From positions 1 through 64,000 of the forward strand of contig JAJFJD010000044.1 in NCBI GenBank assembly GCA_021774335.1: DNA of 64,000 nucleotides, in the 5' to 3' direction. Of this stretch, positions 35,483 to 43,822 are shown one piece after another. The notes beneath the pieces were generated by a model that was not told the DNA's origin, made no database searches, and saw nothing but the letters and a program-made list of their open reading frames with translations. Position numbers and translations under genes: made by a program. Every line of letters starts with the position of its first letter. Within the stretch, counting starts at the first letter, position 1. Origin of the DNA: Alphaproteobacteria bacterium (GTDB lineage: Bacteria; Pseudomonadota; Alphaproteobacteria; UBA8366).

Positions 35483-36181
35483 GTGATCGATCTCTATTAC
35501 TGGCCCACGCCGAACGGCTGGAAAATCACCATCATGCTTGAGGAGTGCGGCCTGGAATATGAGGCAATCCCCGTCGATATCCGCAACGGCGATCAGTTCA
35601 AGCCGGAATTTCTGGCGATCAGCCCAAACAACCGCATGCCCGCGATCGTCGACAAACGCGATCCGGACAACGAGATCACGATCTTCGAGTCCGGGGCAAT
35701 CCTGAGCTATCTCGCCGAAACCACCGGCAAGTTCATGCCGCAGGACTTGAAGAGCCGGTACGACGTCCAGCAATGGGTCTTCTGGCAGGTCGGCGGGCTC
35801 GGTCCGATGGCGGGGCAACTCAGCCATTTCGTGAACTATGCCGAAGAGGAAAATCCCTACGCCAAGGGACGGTATGCCAACGAATACGACCGCTTGCTGG
35901 GTGTCTTGGACCGTCAACTGGAAGGCAGGGATTTCATCTGCGGCGACTATAGCATCGCCGATATGGCGTCCTGGCCATGGTTGATCCCTTACAAGCGCTT
36001 CGGGCAGTCGCTTGAGCATCTTCCGAACGTGCAGGCGTGGCACGACCGCATGAAAACGCGACCGGCAGTACGTAAAGGTGTCGATGTCGGTAAGGAATGG
36101 CGCGACTACGGGCGGCCGCATACGGAAGAATCGCGGAAGCTTTTGTTTGGTCAGACGTCGCAGAGCACAGCGTCTAAATAG
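35483..36181 (+). CDS. Glutathione S-transferase, YfcG/Ure2p-like
   Basis: 232 residues from GTG 35483; AGGA lies about 9 nt upstream and the longer frame is unlike GST. The thioredoxin-like N-domain has LYYWPTPNGWKITIMLEECGLEYEAIPVD and the cis-Pro segment NNRMPAIVD, then IFESGAILSYLAE. The C-domain has the helical ICGDYSIADMASWPWL motif. This resembles the YfcG/Ure2p group, which uses an Asn/Thr rather than Tyr and shows disulfide-bond reductase activity. Cytoplasmic. Confidence 0.9.
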   Translation: MIDLYYWPTPNGWKITIMLEECGLEYEAIPVDIRNGDQFKPEFLAISPNNRMPAIVDKRDPDNEITIFESGAILSYLAETTGKFMPQDLKSRYDVQQWVFWQVGGLGPMAGQLSHFVNYAEEENPYAKGRYANEYDRLLGVLDRQLEGRDFICGDYSIADMASWPWLIPYKRFGQSLEHLPNVQAWHDRMKTRPAVRKGVDVGKEWRDYGRPHTEESRKLLFGQTSQSTASK

Positions 36182-36182
36182 G

Positions 36183-37139
36183 TCAAAGCCCGATCTTCAA
36201 GGCCGCCAATGTCGCCGGCCCGACGATCCCGTCCGCCGCCAGACCGTATTTCTTTTGGAAGCGCGTAACCGCGTCTTCCGTCTTACGGCCGAACACACCG
36301 TCGGCTCGGATCGCCTTGTCAAACGTGGATAACGCTTCCTGCACTGCACGGACATCGTCGCCGCGCATCGGCGATTTACGGAGACGGAGGAGGCGGGGCG
36401 GCGTTTCGTCGGCGGAAACCCGGACCGCCGGGCCGCCGGTCAGCACCGACCGGTCGATCGTGATACCGCGAACCGAGAAGGGCAGGCTGAGATCCCACTT
36501 TTCCGATCCCATCAGCGTCTGCATCGAGTCCATTCGATAGACGGTCTTGCGGAGCAGGGTGTTGCTATGCGTCGCCAGCCAATCCTTACGATACGCCACA
36601 TAGCGCCACATCCAGGTCTTTTCGCCCAACTTCGATAGAGAGCCATATTCCGTGATGACCCGATCCCGGATCGCATGCCACGAACCGTGGATGCGGCTGT
36701 CGTAGATAACCGCCATGCCGAGCGGCATGGCGCTGTCGATATAAGCCGCGGACCGCACCGCCGGCGCCCAGAAAACCCGATCGAAAAAGGCGTCTTGGGC
36801 GCGCTGCATCACCGGGTCATCTCCGGCTGACCGCAGCTTTGCGTGAAAATCGGAGTCCTCGTCAAGCGACAGGTCTATAGCGTCAAGCCGGGACAGATAA
36901 GACCGCAACGCCGTGGCAAAGGCTGCGTCGTCTGTGTCGACGTAGTCCTTGATCAACAGATATAGGTTGCCGCTGGCCAGCGTCGTTTGCGATCTGCCAT
37001 AAGTAAGGTGACCGGTATCGCCCTTGAGAAGGGTAACGCTCGCGTAATCGCCGAGTGGCGCACCGGTCTCGAAGACATTGACGATGGCCTGAACGGCTCC
37101 CTTTTGTAGATCAGTAAACATGCTGGTTTCTTTTTGCAT
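36183..37139 (-). CDS. GH46 chitosanase-like enzyme with C-terminal peptidoglycan-binding domain
   Basis: 318 residues from ATG 37139 (GAGAGGAGACC upstream). Residues about 1-245 resemble GH46 chitosanases: AIVNVFETG (candidate acid Glu) and VTLLKGDTGHLTYGRSQTTL (candidate base Asp in GDTGxLTYG), then YIDSAMPLGMAVIYDSRIHGSWHAI. Residues about 262-318 are a PG_binding_1 domain (GDDVRAVQEALSTFDKAIRADGVFGRKTEDAVTRF). No signal peptide is seen, which is odd for a cell-wall enzyme. It probably cleaves beta-1,4-linked glucosamine polymers or peptidoglycan-like glycans. Confidence 0.78.
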   Translation of the reverse strand: MQKETSMFTDLQKGAVQAIVNVFETGAPLGDYASVTLLKGDTGHLTYGRSQTTLASGNLYLLIKDYVDTDDAAFATALRSYLSRLDAIDLSLDEDSDFHAKLRSAGDDPVMQRAQDAFFDRVFWAPAVRSAAYIDSAMPLGMAVIYDSRIHGSWHAIRDRVITEYGSLSKLGEKTWMWRYVAYRKDWLATHSNTLLRKTVYRMDSMQTLMGSEKWDLSLPFSVRGITIDRSVLTGGPAVRVSADETPPRLLRLRKSPMRGDDVRAVQEALSTFDKAIRADGVFGRKTEDAVTRFQKKYGLAADGIVGPATLAALKIGL

Positions 37140-37320
37140 GGTCTCCTCTCTGCAACATCCAGGGTTACCGCCGATCAAGGCGAAATTCGGGTGTCTTCAA
37201 GGACTAATCGTGATCGTACCGAGCCATTCGATACTCATCCAATTCAACTGAAAATTGTGACGAGGGCTTCATATGGGCAACCGTATTCGTCGCGAAATCC
37301 AGATCTTGTAGGAATTGACG

Positions 37321-37341
37321 GCCCGCGACCTTGACGCGGGC
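37321..37341. repeat. Hairpin upstream of the ion-channel gene
   Basis: GCCCGCG and CGCGGGC form a perfect 7-bp stem around a 7-nt loop, about 63 bp before the channel start. There is no T tract, so it is not an obvious terminator; it may be a leader hairpin or a chance stem in GC-rich DNA. Confidence 0.35.
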
Positions 37342-37404
37342 GACCCGCCTCACAAAATGGCGCCCAACACGATTGGGCATGGCAGAGCGCGGGTACACAC
37401 AGGC

Positions 37405-38280
37405 ATGAACGATACGACCAACCAGGACGGCAACTTACGGCGCATCCCGCCGGAACAATCCGGCCCACTAGGCAAGGTCCAACGGTTCCTTGAATCGGCG
37501 AGATTCCAAAAGGCGATTACCGTTCTGATCGCCATCAATGCCGTGACGCTGGGGATCGAGACGAGCAAAGCGGCGATGGCGGCCGCTGGCCCGTTGTTGT
37601 CGATGATCGACAAGACGATCTTGTCAGTCTTCGTCATTGAATTACTGGCGAAACTGATCGTCTATCGCAGCCGTTTCCATAAGGATCCCTGGAACGTCTT
37701 CGATTTCGTCATTGTCGGAATCGCGCTCATGCCCGCCACCGGCAATCTTTCGGTTCTCCGGGCACTTCGTATCCTGAGGGTGCTGCGGCTTGTTTCCGCC
37801 GTGCCGTCGATGCGCCGGGTGGTCAGCGCGCTGCTGGCCGCCATCCCCGGCATGGGATCCATCGTGATGCTGCTGACGCTGATCTTCTACGTCTTTTCGG
37901 TAATGGCGACGAAATTCTTCAGCGAGACCTTTCCACAATGGTTCGGCACGATAGGTGAGTCCGCTTATTCGCTATTTCAGATCATGACGCTGGAAAGCTG
38001 GTCGATGGGAATCGTGCGGCCGGTCATGGAGAGCTATCCGCTCGCCTGGGCATTCTTCCTGCCATTCATCCTGATCACGTCCTTCACGGTCTTGAACCTG
38101 TTCATCGGCATCGTGGTCGACGCGATGCAGCGCCAGCATGATATGGAGGACGCGGAGGACATCGCCGCCGAACACGCAATGGCCGAAGAAGGGCAGGCCG
38201 ACCGACGCGCGATCCTGGTGGAGTTGAAAGCGATGCGCCTGGAAATCGCCGAGTTGAAAGGCCTCGTCCGCCCGGATTGA
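37405..38280 (+). CDS. Single-repeat voltage-gated sodium channel, NaChBac family
   Basis: 291 residues from ATG 37405. Six membrane helices: S1 about 36-52, S2 about 72-88, S3 about 97-112, S4 about 116-131 with Arg every third position (R119, R122, R125, R128), S5 about 150-170 and S6 about 214-240. The pore loop has TLESWSM (195-201), matching the Na+-selective NavAb filter. A charged coiled-coil tail (about 243-287) would tetramerise the channel. It admits Na+ on depolarisation, perhaps for motility or pH responses. A longer start at 37315 lacks support. Confidence 0.94.
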   Translation: MNDTTNQDGNLRRIPPEQSGPLGKVQRFLESARFQKAITVLIAINAVTLGIETSKAAMAAAGPLLSMIDKTILSVFVIELLAKLIVYRSRFHKDPWNVFDFVIVGIALMPATGNLSVLRALRILRVLRLVSAVPSMRRVVSALLAAIPGMGSIVMLLTLIFYVFSVMATKFFSETFPQWFGTIGESAYSLFQIMTLESWSMGIVRPVMESYPLAWAFFLPFILITSFTVLNLFIGIVVDAMQRQHDMEDAEDIAAEHAMAEEGQADRRAILVELKAMRLEIAELKGLVRPD

Positions 38281-38367
38281 GCCTATCGCCCCTTGATGCA
38301 CGTCAACGCATCCTGCTCCGTCGAATGACATGCTTCCGGTCCAACGCTCTCATGAATGGAGGACGCG

Positions 38368-38970
38368 ATGCACCGGATCATTCTTTCGCTCGTCGCTTGC
38401 ACGGCCGCGGGCATGGTTGGATTTCAATCGCCTGCCTCGGCGGACGACCGGGCAGGCTCGAATCAGCCCTACGGATATCACATGCACAATCCCGGATGGC
38501 ACATGGGACCCAGTTACGGTATGGGCCCCGGCCAGGGATACGGAATGGGACAAGGTTACGGCATGCCACCGGGCTATGGCATGCCGGGACAGCAGTCCGG
38601 CATGCGCCAGTTCAGAAACCGCGCGTCGGTCGATACGAATGACGACGGGATCGTTAGCAACGCCGAGGCGGCCCGCCATTTCGAGGATGCGTTCACGACA
38701 ATGGACGCCGACGATGACGGGCAACTGACAAAAGAAGAATTCTTCTCTGTTCGTTTCGGATCGGGGCCACCGCAATCCCGGGCATCCGGCGCAAACGATC
38801 GATGGAAAGTACGGAAACAAAAACGCTTCGCGGAAATGGACGGGAACAAGGACGGCAAGATCACGCAGGCCGAGTTCTTAGCGCACGGCAAGCGGCGTTT
38901 CGATGACGCAGACCGGGACAAGGACGGCAAGGTCACCGCGTGGGAGTTTCGCGCCAGACGTCATTTCTGA
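38368..38970 (+). CDS. Secreted EF-hand protein with a Met/Gly/Tyr-rich segment
   Basis: 200 residues from ATG 38368 (GGAGG upstream). Signal peptide about 1-25 ending SPASA. Residues about 35-79 are rich in Gly, Tyr and Met (seven Met, three His; GYGM repeated), resembling copper-binding Met motifs. Four EF-hand loops follow: D89-E100, D113-E124, D158-E169, D182-E193, each with the D-x-[DN]-x-[DN]-G spacing of calcium loops. Periplasmic or surface calcium and possibly copper binding. Six genes from here to 40994 share redox/copper themes, including CueR. Confidence 0.88.
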   Translation: MHRIILSLVACTAAGMVGFQSPASADDRAGSNQPYGYHMHNPGWHMGPSYGMGPGQGYGMGQGYGMPPGYGMPGQQSGMRQFRNRASVDTNDDGIVSNAEAARHFEDAFTTMDADDDGQLTKEEFFSVRFGSGPPQSRASGANDRWKVRKQKRFAEMDGNKDGKITQAEFLAHGKRRFDDADRDKDGKVTAWEFRARRHF

Positions 38971-38980
38971 GGACGTGCGG

Positions 38981-39451
38981 TTAGCGTCGGCGCTCGTTCA
39001 TCCGCGCTTGCCGTTGCTGGATCTCTTCTGGCCATTGCGACTTGATATAGGCGAGGACAGCCCAGATTTGGCGATCTGAAAGACGGTCGCCAAACGCCGC
39101 CATATCGGTTTTGTAGCCGCCGCCGACAAGCGCCGCCGTGCCATACTTCGTGATGTCGAATAGATGCTGGTCCGGATGGTGCCAGGTGTGCCCGGTGGCG
39201 TCATGCGGCGGTGCCGGCAGGCGGCCATCCGGAAAGCGAGTGCGCCAGTTCGGCTGCCCTTCGAGCCGTTGCCCATGACAGGCAGCGCAGTGTTCCCGAT
39301 ACACTGCCGCACCGAGCGTCACCGCCGAACGATCGCTGATATCCGCATGACCGGTTGGTCCGTCATCCGAGGCAGTTGCGAAGAGCCAGAGCAATGCGCT
39401 GCCGGACAGCCCAACCACAATCGAAATGATCACGACCATCTGTCTGGGCAT
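38981..39451 (-). CDS. Membrane-anchored cytochrome c (class I)
   Basis: 156 residues from ATG 39451, with GGAGA 8 nt upstream; the longer frame to 39481 would begin inside the promoter -10. An N-terminal helix (about 5-25, VVIISIVVGLSGSALLWLF) anchors it in the inner membrane. The single heme motif CAACH is in VYREHCAACHGQRLEGQ, with distal Met in the YKTDMAAFGDRLSDRQIWAVLAYI segment. It transfers electrons in the periplasm. Its promoter appears to be CueR-controlled, so expression should rise with copper. Confidence 0.85.
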   Translation of the reverse strand: MPRQMVVIISIVVGLSGSALLWLFATASDDGPTGHADISDRSAVTLGAAVYREHCAACHGQRLEGQPNWRTRFPDGRLPAPPHDATGHTWHHPDQHLFDITKYGTAALVGGGYKTDMAAFGDRLSDRQIWAVLAYIKSQWPEEIQQRQARMNERRR

Positions 39452-39481
39452 CTTTGTCAGTCTCCGAATTGACATCGGCAT

Positions 39482-39512
39482 ATTAAGGCGATTCCGGCTG
39501 CTGGAAGGTCAA
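39482..39512 (-). promoter_or_regulatory. CueR/MerR-type promoter for the cytochrome c gene
   Basis: On the minus strand, TTGACC (-35, 39512-39507) is separated by a 19-bp spacer from CTTAAT (-10, 39487-39482). The long 19-bp spacer and the partial dyad ACCTTCC..GGAAT(C)G across it are hallmarks of MerR-family targets. The partly matching second half-site lowers confidence. Confidence 0.5.
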
Positions 39513-39536
39513 GTGTCACACCGGATTAGTCTTGCC

Positions 39537-39567
39537 TTTACCTTCTAGTGACTGGAAAGTTTATATC
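39537..39567 (+). promoter_or_regulatory. CueR autoregulatory promoter and operator
   Basis: TTTACC (-35, 39537-39542), a 19-bp spacer and TATATC (-10, 39562-39567) point toward cueR. The spacer holds the dyad ACCTTCTAG (39540-39548) with CTGGAAAGT (39552-39560) around position 550, the CueR/CopY-class ACCTTCC..GGAAGGT pattern with one or two mismatches. A MerR-type promoter driving cueR and the downstream diheme cytochrome. Confidence 0.65.
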
Positions 39568-39637
39568 TCACACCCTACATAGTGGGGGTGCCCTCGATTA
39601 GGGCGGATGCAATCAGAAACCGGGACAGGATTACGAT

Positions 39638-40027
39638 ATGAACATCGGCGAAGCGGCGGATCATTCCGGGGTTCCCACGAAAACGATCCGGTACTACGAG
39701 GAAATCGGGCTTATCCAGCCAGCGTTGCGGGCCGCCAACAATTATCGTCATTACGATGAAACGCGGATTCGCACGCTACAATTCCTGAAACGCGCCCGTT
39801 CGCTGGGTTTCACGATCGAAGAATGCCGGGAGCTGTCGTCCTTGTACCAGGACCGGTCCCGGTCCAGCGCCGACGTAAAGCGCATTGCCCAAACCCGCGT
39901 TGATCACATCAACCAAAAGATCACCGAGCTTGAGAGCATGCGGAACACCCTTGAGCATCTGATCGCCGATTGTCATGGCGACGACCTCCCGGATTGTCCG
40001 ATCCTGGACGATCTTGCGAAACTGTAG
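39638..40027 (+). CDS. cueR: Copper-responsive MerR-family regulator CueR
   Basis: 129 residues. The N-terminal winged HTH (MNIGEAADHSGVPTKTIRYYEEIGLI) is followed by a dimerisation coiled coil (about 75-108). The metal-binding loop is diagnostic: C112 and C120 in DCHGDDLPDCPIL, exactly the positions of the Cu(I) ligands in E. coli CueR. Cu(I) binding lets it twist 19-bp-spacer promoters into an active form. Two such promoters lie just upstream, one divergent for cytochrome c and one for cueR itself. No copA or cueO is nearby. Confidence 0.93.
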   Translation: MNIGEAADHSGVPTKTIRYYEEIGLIQPALRAANNYRHYDETRIRTLQFLKRARSLGFTIEECRELSSLYQDRSRSSADVKRIAQTRVDHINQKITELESMRNTLEHLIADCHGDDLPDCPILDDLAKL

Positions 40028-40085
40028 ACGTTCCGAAAACGGGATCGGGTACTGGCGATGGCATTTTGCCTGGGTGTATGACACG

Positions 40086-40994
40086 ATGGCCCGCATGATT
40101 CACTTAATACAGCGAAGTGCTTTCCTCTTCGCGGCAATCCTCGCCGGCACGGCAGTATCATCCCCGGCGACGAGCCAATCCAAGTCAGAGACGGTAGCGG
40201 GTGACGCCAAACGCGGCGCTTATATTGCACGTCTCGGCGGCTGTAAATCCTGCCATACCGACACGAAGAATCGCGGTCCGGATCTGGCTGGCGGCGTGGC
40301 TCTGAAATCGCCGTTCGGCACATTCTATGTACCGAACATCACGCCGGACAAAGAAACCGGAATCGGCGGGTGGAGCACCGAGAGCTTCATCCAGGCAATG
40401 ACCGACGGTCGGGCGCCGGACGGATCGCATTATTTTCCGTCCTTTCCCTACACCTCCTATACCCGGATGAAACGCCAGGACCTCGTCGATCTGAAGGCCT
40501 ATCTCGACACGGTGAAGCCCGTGAAACAGCAGGCTCGCGATCACGAAATGCAGTTTCCGTACAATCTGCGCGTCATGCTGGGCCCGTGGAAATGGCTATT
40601 CTTCCAACGCGGCACCTATGAACCCGACCCGAAAAAGAGCGCTTCCTGGAATCGCGGCGCCTATATCGTCACCGGCCCGGCGCATTGCGGGGAATGTCAC
40701 ACGGCCCGCAACTTCTTCGGCGCAACCGGCGCCGATTTCGCACTCGCCGGAACACGGAAAGGGGCGGACGGGAAACCGGTGCCGAACATCACGCCCCATC
40801 CGAAGGACGGGATCGGCGGCTGGTCGGAAAGCGACGTCGAGTTCGCGCTCAAGAGCGGCATGATGCCGGACGGCGATTTCCTCGGATCCTCCATGGCGGA
40901 AGTGATCGAGAACTCGTCCTCGCATTGGACCGAAAGCGACCTAAAGGCGGTGACCGAGTACCTCCGGTCGCTGCCGAAGCGCAAGACGCCCTAA
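40086..40994 (+). CDS. Diheme cytochrome c
   Basis: 302 residues from ATG 40086 (alternative ATG at 40095). Signal peptide about 1-28. Two class I cytochrome domains: CKSCH in YIARLGGCKSCHTDTKNRG with Met-containing PNITPDKETGIGGW, and CGECH in TGPAHCGECHTARNFFGATG with a second NITPHPKDGIGGW. This double-domain layout resembles alcohol-dehydrogenase cytochrome subunits and related periplasmic electron carriers, though it is shorter than the triheme type. Downstream of cueR on the same strand, so probably copper-regulated. It ends overlapping the convergent CHASE2 gene stop. Confidence 0.87.
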   Translation: MARMIHLIQRSAFLFAAILAGTAVSSPATSQSKSETVAGDAKRGAYIARLGGCKSCHTDTKNRGPDLAGGVALKSPFGTFYVPNITPDKETGIGGWSTESFIQAMTDGRAPDGSHYFPSFPYTSYTRMKRQDLVDLKAYLDTVKPVKQQARDHEMQFPYNLRVMLGPWKWLFFQRGTYEPDPKKSASWNRGAYIVTGPAHCGECHTARNFFGATGADFALAGTRKGADGKPVPNITPHPKDGIGGWSESDVEFALKSGMMPDGDFLGSSMAEVIENSSSHWTESDLKAVTEYLRSLPKRKTP

Positions 40995-43819
40995 GCGGTG
41001 CGACGGCCGGTCGTTTTCGCCGAATCAACCTTGCCCTGGGGGTTCCATTCGGCAGATTTCATCCAATCGATGAAGTCCGGCGCCGGCATCGGGCGGGCGA
41101 ACAGGTAACCTTGGCCTACATCACAGCTTAGTTGATCGAGCACGTCCAACGCTTCAAGCGATTCAATGCCTTCAGCCACCACCTTCAGCCCAAGATCGTG
41201 CGCCAACCCGATAACCGATTTTACGATTGTGCGATCCGATTGATCTTCGGTCAGGTTCAGAACGAAGCTCTTGTCGATCTTGAGTTCCTGCACTTTCAGC
41301 GACTTCAAGTATTCAAGCGACGAGTATCCAGTGCCGAAATCGTCGATCGAAACGCGAATGCCCATCTGCGAGAACCGTTCCACCGCGGCCATCGCTGCCT
41401 TCGGATTCGCGACCAGGGCGTTCTCCGTGATTTCCAGCGTCAGACGGTTCGGCGGATAGTCCCATTTTTCAAGCAACGACACGACAGCCGGCAAAACTGC
41501 CGGGTTGTTTATCAGCCGCGCCGACAAGTTGATCGCGACATTCAGATCGATTCCCATCAGACGCCATGCGGAGACCTCCTCAAGCGCCTTGTCCATGACC
41601 CATTCGGTCATTGGAAAGATCAAGCCCGTCTGTTCGGCGTGCGAAACGAATTCATCCGGCGACACCGGCCCGTGTTCCGGCCGAATCCAGCGCGATAGAA
41701 CCTCAACGCCGATGACCTGACGTTTGGAAACGTTGACTTTTGGCTGAAACACGAGATCCAGCTCACTGGTCTCGATGGCGTGCCGCAGATCACCCGTCAA
41801 TGTCAGATTCTGGACGCTGTTGACGTCGGCTTCCGGCGCGTAGATCGAGTAGCCCGTTTGCTCCTGCTTCGCGACATACATGGCGATATCGGCGCGCTGT
41901 ATAAGTTCTTCCGCGCTGCCGCCGTGTTCCGGAAATACTGTCGCGCCGATACTGCCGCCAACTTCGAGGCGAAGGTCATCGAGCTCGTAGGGGGCGCCAA
42001 TTGTTTCGAGCATGGTTTTAGCGAATTCGCTGACCACTTCCACATTCTCGGCCTGCGGCAGCATGACCGCGAATTCGTCTCCGCCAAACCGCGCGAACAA
42101 CGCCTGTTCTGGTGATTCTTCGGTAAACCGGGATGCAGCCAGTTGCAGCAGCTTATCGCCGGTACGATGCCCCAGCGTGTCGTTCACTTCCTTGAACCGA
42201 TCGAGATCCAACAGGAAAACCGCAACGCGCCCGCCACTATCACCGGCCTCGAGGATTTGCTTGTCGACTTCCTGGGAGAAGGCGTCGCGATTCAGCAAGC
42301 CGGTCAATAAATCATGCGTCGCCCTGTATTGCAGAGATTCTTCCTGCTGTTTCCGTAGCGTGATGTCATTCACGAAACCGGTCATGACGATGTCGTCCTC
42401 GACATCGACCTTGCTGAATGTGATTTCCGCGGGGAAGTCGTGGCGCCCTTCGCGGTGGCCGACGACCTCCTGCGTGCCGGTGATCGGCAAATGAATTAGA
42501 TAGTCGGAGATCTTTCCTTCAGAATGATCATGCCGGCTTATGAGCCCGTCTATGTTCGTTCCGACGATTTCATCTTGTTGTCTTCCGAACATGGCCGCTG
42601 CCGATTTGTTGATCGTCTCAATCTCACCGCTCACATCCATTGCGATGATCCCGACGGTGCTGTTCTCGACCAGATTATGGATCATGGTCTCTTTGCGGCG
42701 TATGTCGGAGGACTGAAACAATAGCCGCATCGCCTGTACGTTGATTTGACGAAAGATAGTGATGTAATACGTGAAAACGATCGCCGCGATCATCGGTGCA
42801 ATGTCGATAATCAACGGGACCGTATCTTGGACGATCACGGAACACACGGCGATCAATGCTACCAATCCGACGCATGCCATATGACCGCGAAGCAGGGATA
42901 GGCCTTGCGTCCATGTCGCGACAATGACAACGAGGATCAGCAATAAACCAAAAGTCTCGATAATCCCGAACGGTTGGAGGGCCCGCCCTTGGGCAAGCGA
43001 TTCATATCCCAACGCATGGACGTATACGCCAGGCATCACCAGATGCAACGGGACGCCGAGTTGATCGCCCAATGAAACCGCAGTCGCCCCAATAATCACC
43101 TGCTTTCCGGCAACCACGGAAGGATCGAAGCGCCCGCGGACAACATCCGCCATTGAGAGGTGGGGGAACGTCGCTGGATTTATCCCGTAATCAATCTGGT
43201 ACGCGTTGCGCCGATAGAACCGGGCACCCTTTTCCTTCGCCATTTCCGTCGCCAACATCGGGAAGACGTCCCCATCGACGACTTGATGATAGGACATTTC
43301 TCGGACCATCCCGTCGGGCGTGGGGAAGATATTGATTGCGGCGAGCGTTGCGTTCTCTTCAAACTGTGACAATGGCCGTGAGGTAAGCAATTCGGCGCTA
43401 CTGCCGGAACTCGACGTGAGTTGCTCAAATATGGGTAGGACGACTTTGTCCTTCGCCCTCAGAATGGCGGCGGCCAGAAGTTGATCATTCTCGTAGTCCG
43501 AGTAGGAACTGAAGTCGACGTCGAGATGGACGCGTTTTGCCCCGGCCGCGGAGAGGTTGTCGATTGCTTCCGCAAAATGCCTGCGAGGCCATGGCCAGCC
43601 GTTGAATTTCGTCAGGCTCCAGGCATCGATCTCAACCACGACGATATCGCCCGTCGCGGTACGGTCATTCGCAATAAATCGAATGTCCTGGATTTTGCGA
43701 TCGAGAAACTCGAAAATCCCAAATGTGTATGCGACGCACACGATCAGCCAAACTGCGGCGTAGACCCACAAACCACGACGGCGGCTCGTTGCGTCTGACT
43801 GTTTCGGAGCCTTACTCAT
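40991..43819 (-). CDS. CHASE2-PAS-GGDEF-EAL transmembrane c-di-GMP receptor/enzyme
   Basis: 942 residues. One N-terminal helix (about 18-35), periplasmic CHASE2 sensor (about 36-285), two or three helices (about 287-356), PAS (about 380-490), GGDEF (about 500-660) with intact GGDEF at 579-583, and EAL (about 675-925) with EVLSR at 706-710, DDFGTGYSSL, EGIES and QGYLFARPMP all present. The RxxD inhibitory site before GGDEF is absent (PEQA). So both synthesis and breakdown of c-di-GMP are possible. It follows a FecR-domain gene by three bases, so the two work together: I infer it senses the periplasmic FecR protein or an envelope signal. Confidence 0.92.
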   Translation of the reverse strand: MSKAPKQSDATSRRRGLWVYAAVWLIVCVAYTFGIFEFLDRKIQDIRFIANDRTATGDIVVVEIDAWSLTKFNGWPWPRRHFAEAIDNLSAAGAKRVHLDVDFSSYSDYENDQLLAAAILRAKDKVVLPIFEQLTSSSGSSAELLTSRPLSQFEENATLAAINIFPTPDGMVREMSYHQVVDGDVFPMLATEMAKEKGARFYRRNAYQIDYGINPATFPHLSMADVVRGRFDPSVVAGKQVIIGATAVSLGDQLGVPLHLVMPGVYVHALGYESLAQGRALQPFGIIETFGLLLILVVIVATWTQGLSLLRGHMACVGLVALIAVCSVIVQDTVPLIIDIAPMIAAIVFTYYITIFRQINVQAMRLLFQSSDIRRKETMIHNLVENSTVGIIAMDVSGEIETINKSAAAMFGRQQDEIVGTNIDGLISRHDHSEGKISDYLIHLPITGTQEVVGHREGRHDFPAEITFSKVDVEDDIVMTGFVNDITLRKQQEESLQYRATHDLLTGLLNRDAFSQEVDKQILEAGDSGGRVAVFLLDLDRFKEVNDTLGHRTGDKLLQLAASRFTEESPEQALFARFGGDEFAVMLPQAENVEVVSEFAKTMLETIGAPYELDDLRLEVGGSIGATVFPEHGGSAEELIQRADIAMYVAKQEQTGYSIYAPEADVNSVQNLTLTGDLRHAIETSELDLVFQPKVNVSKRQVIGVEVLSRWIRPEHGPVSPDEFVSHAEQTGLIFPMTEWVMDKALEEVSAWRLMGIDLNVAINLSARLINNPAVLPAVVSLLEKWDYPPNRLTLEITENALVANPKAAMAAVERFSQMGIRVSIDDFGTGYSSLEYLKSLKVQELKIDKSFVLNLTEDQSDRTIVKSVIGLAHDLGLKVVAEGIESLEALDVLDQLSCDVGQGYLFARPMPAPDFIDWMKSAEWNPQGKVDSAKTTGRRTA

Positions 43820-43822
43820 TGC

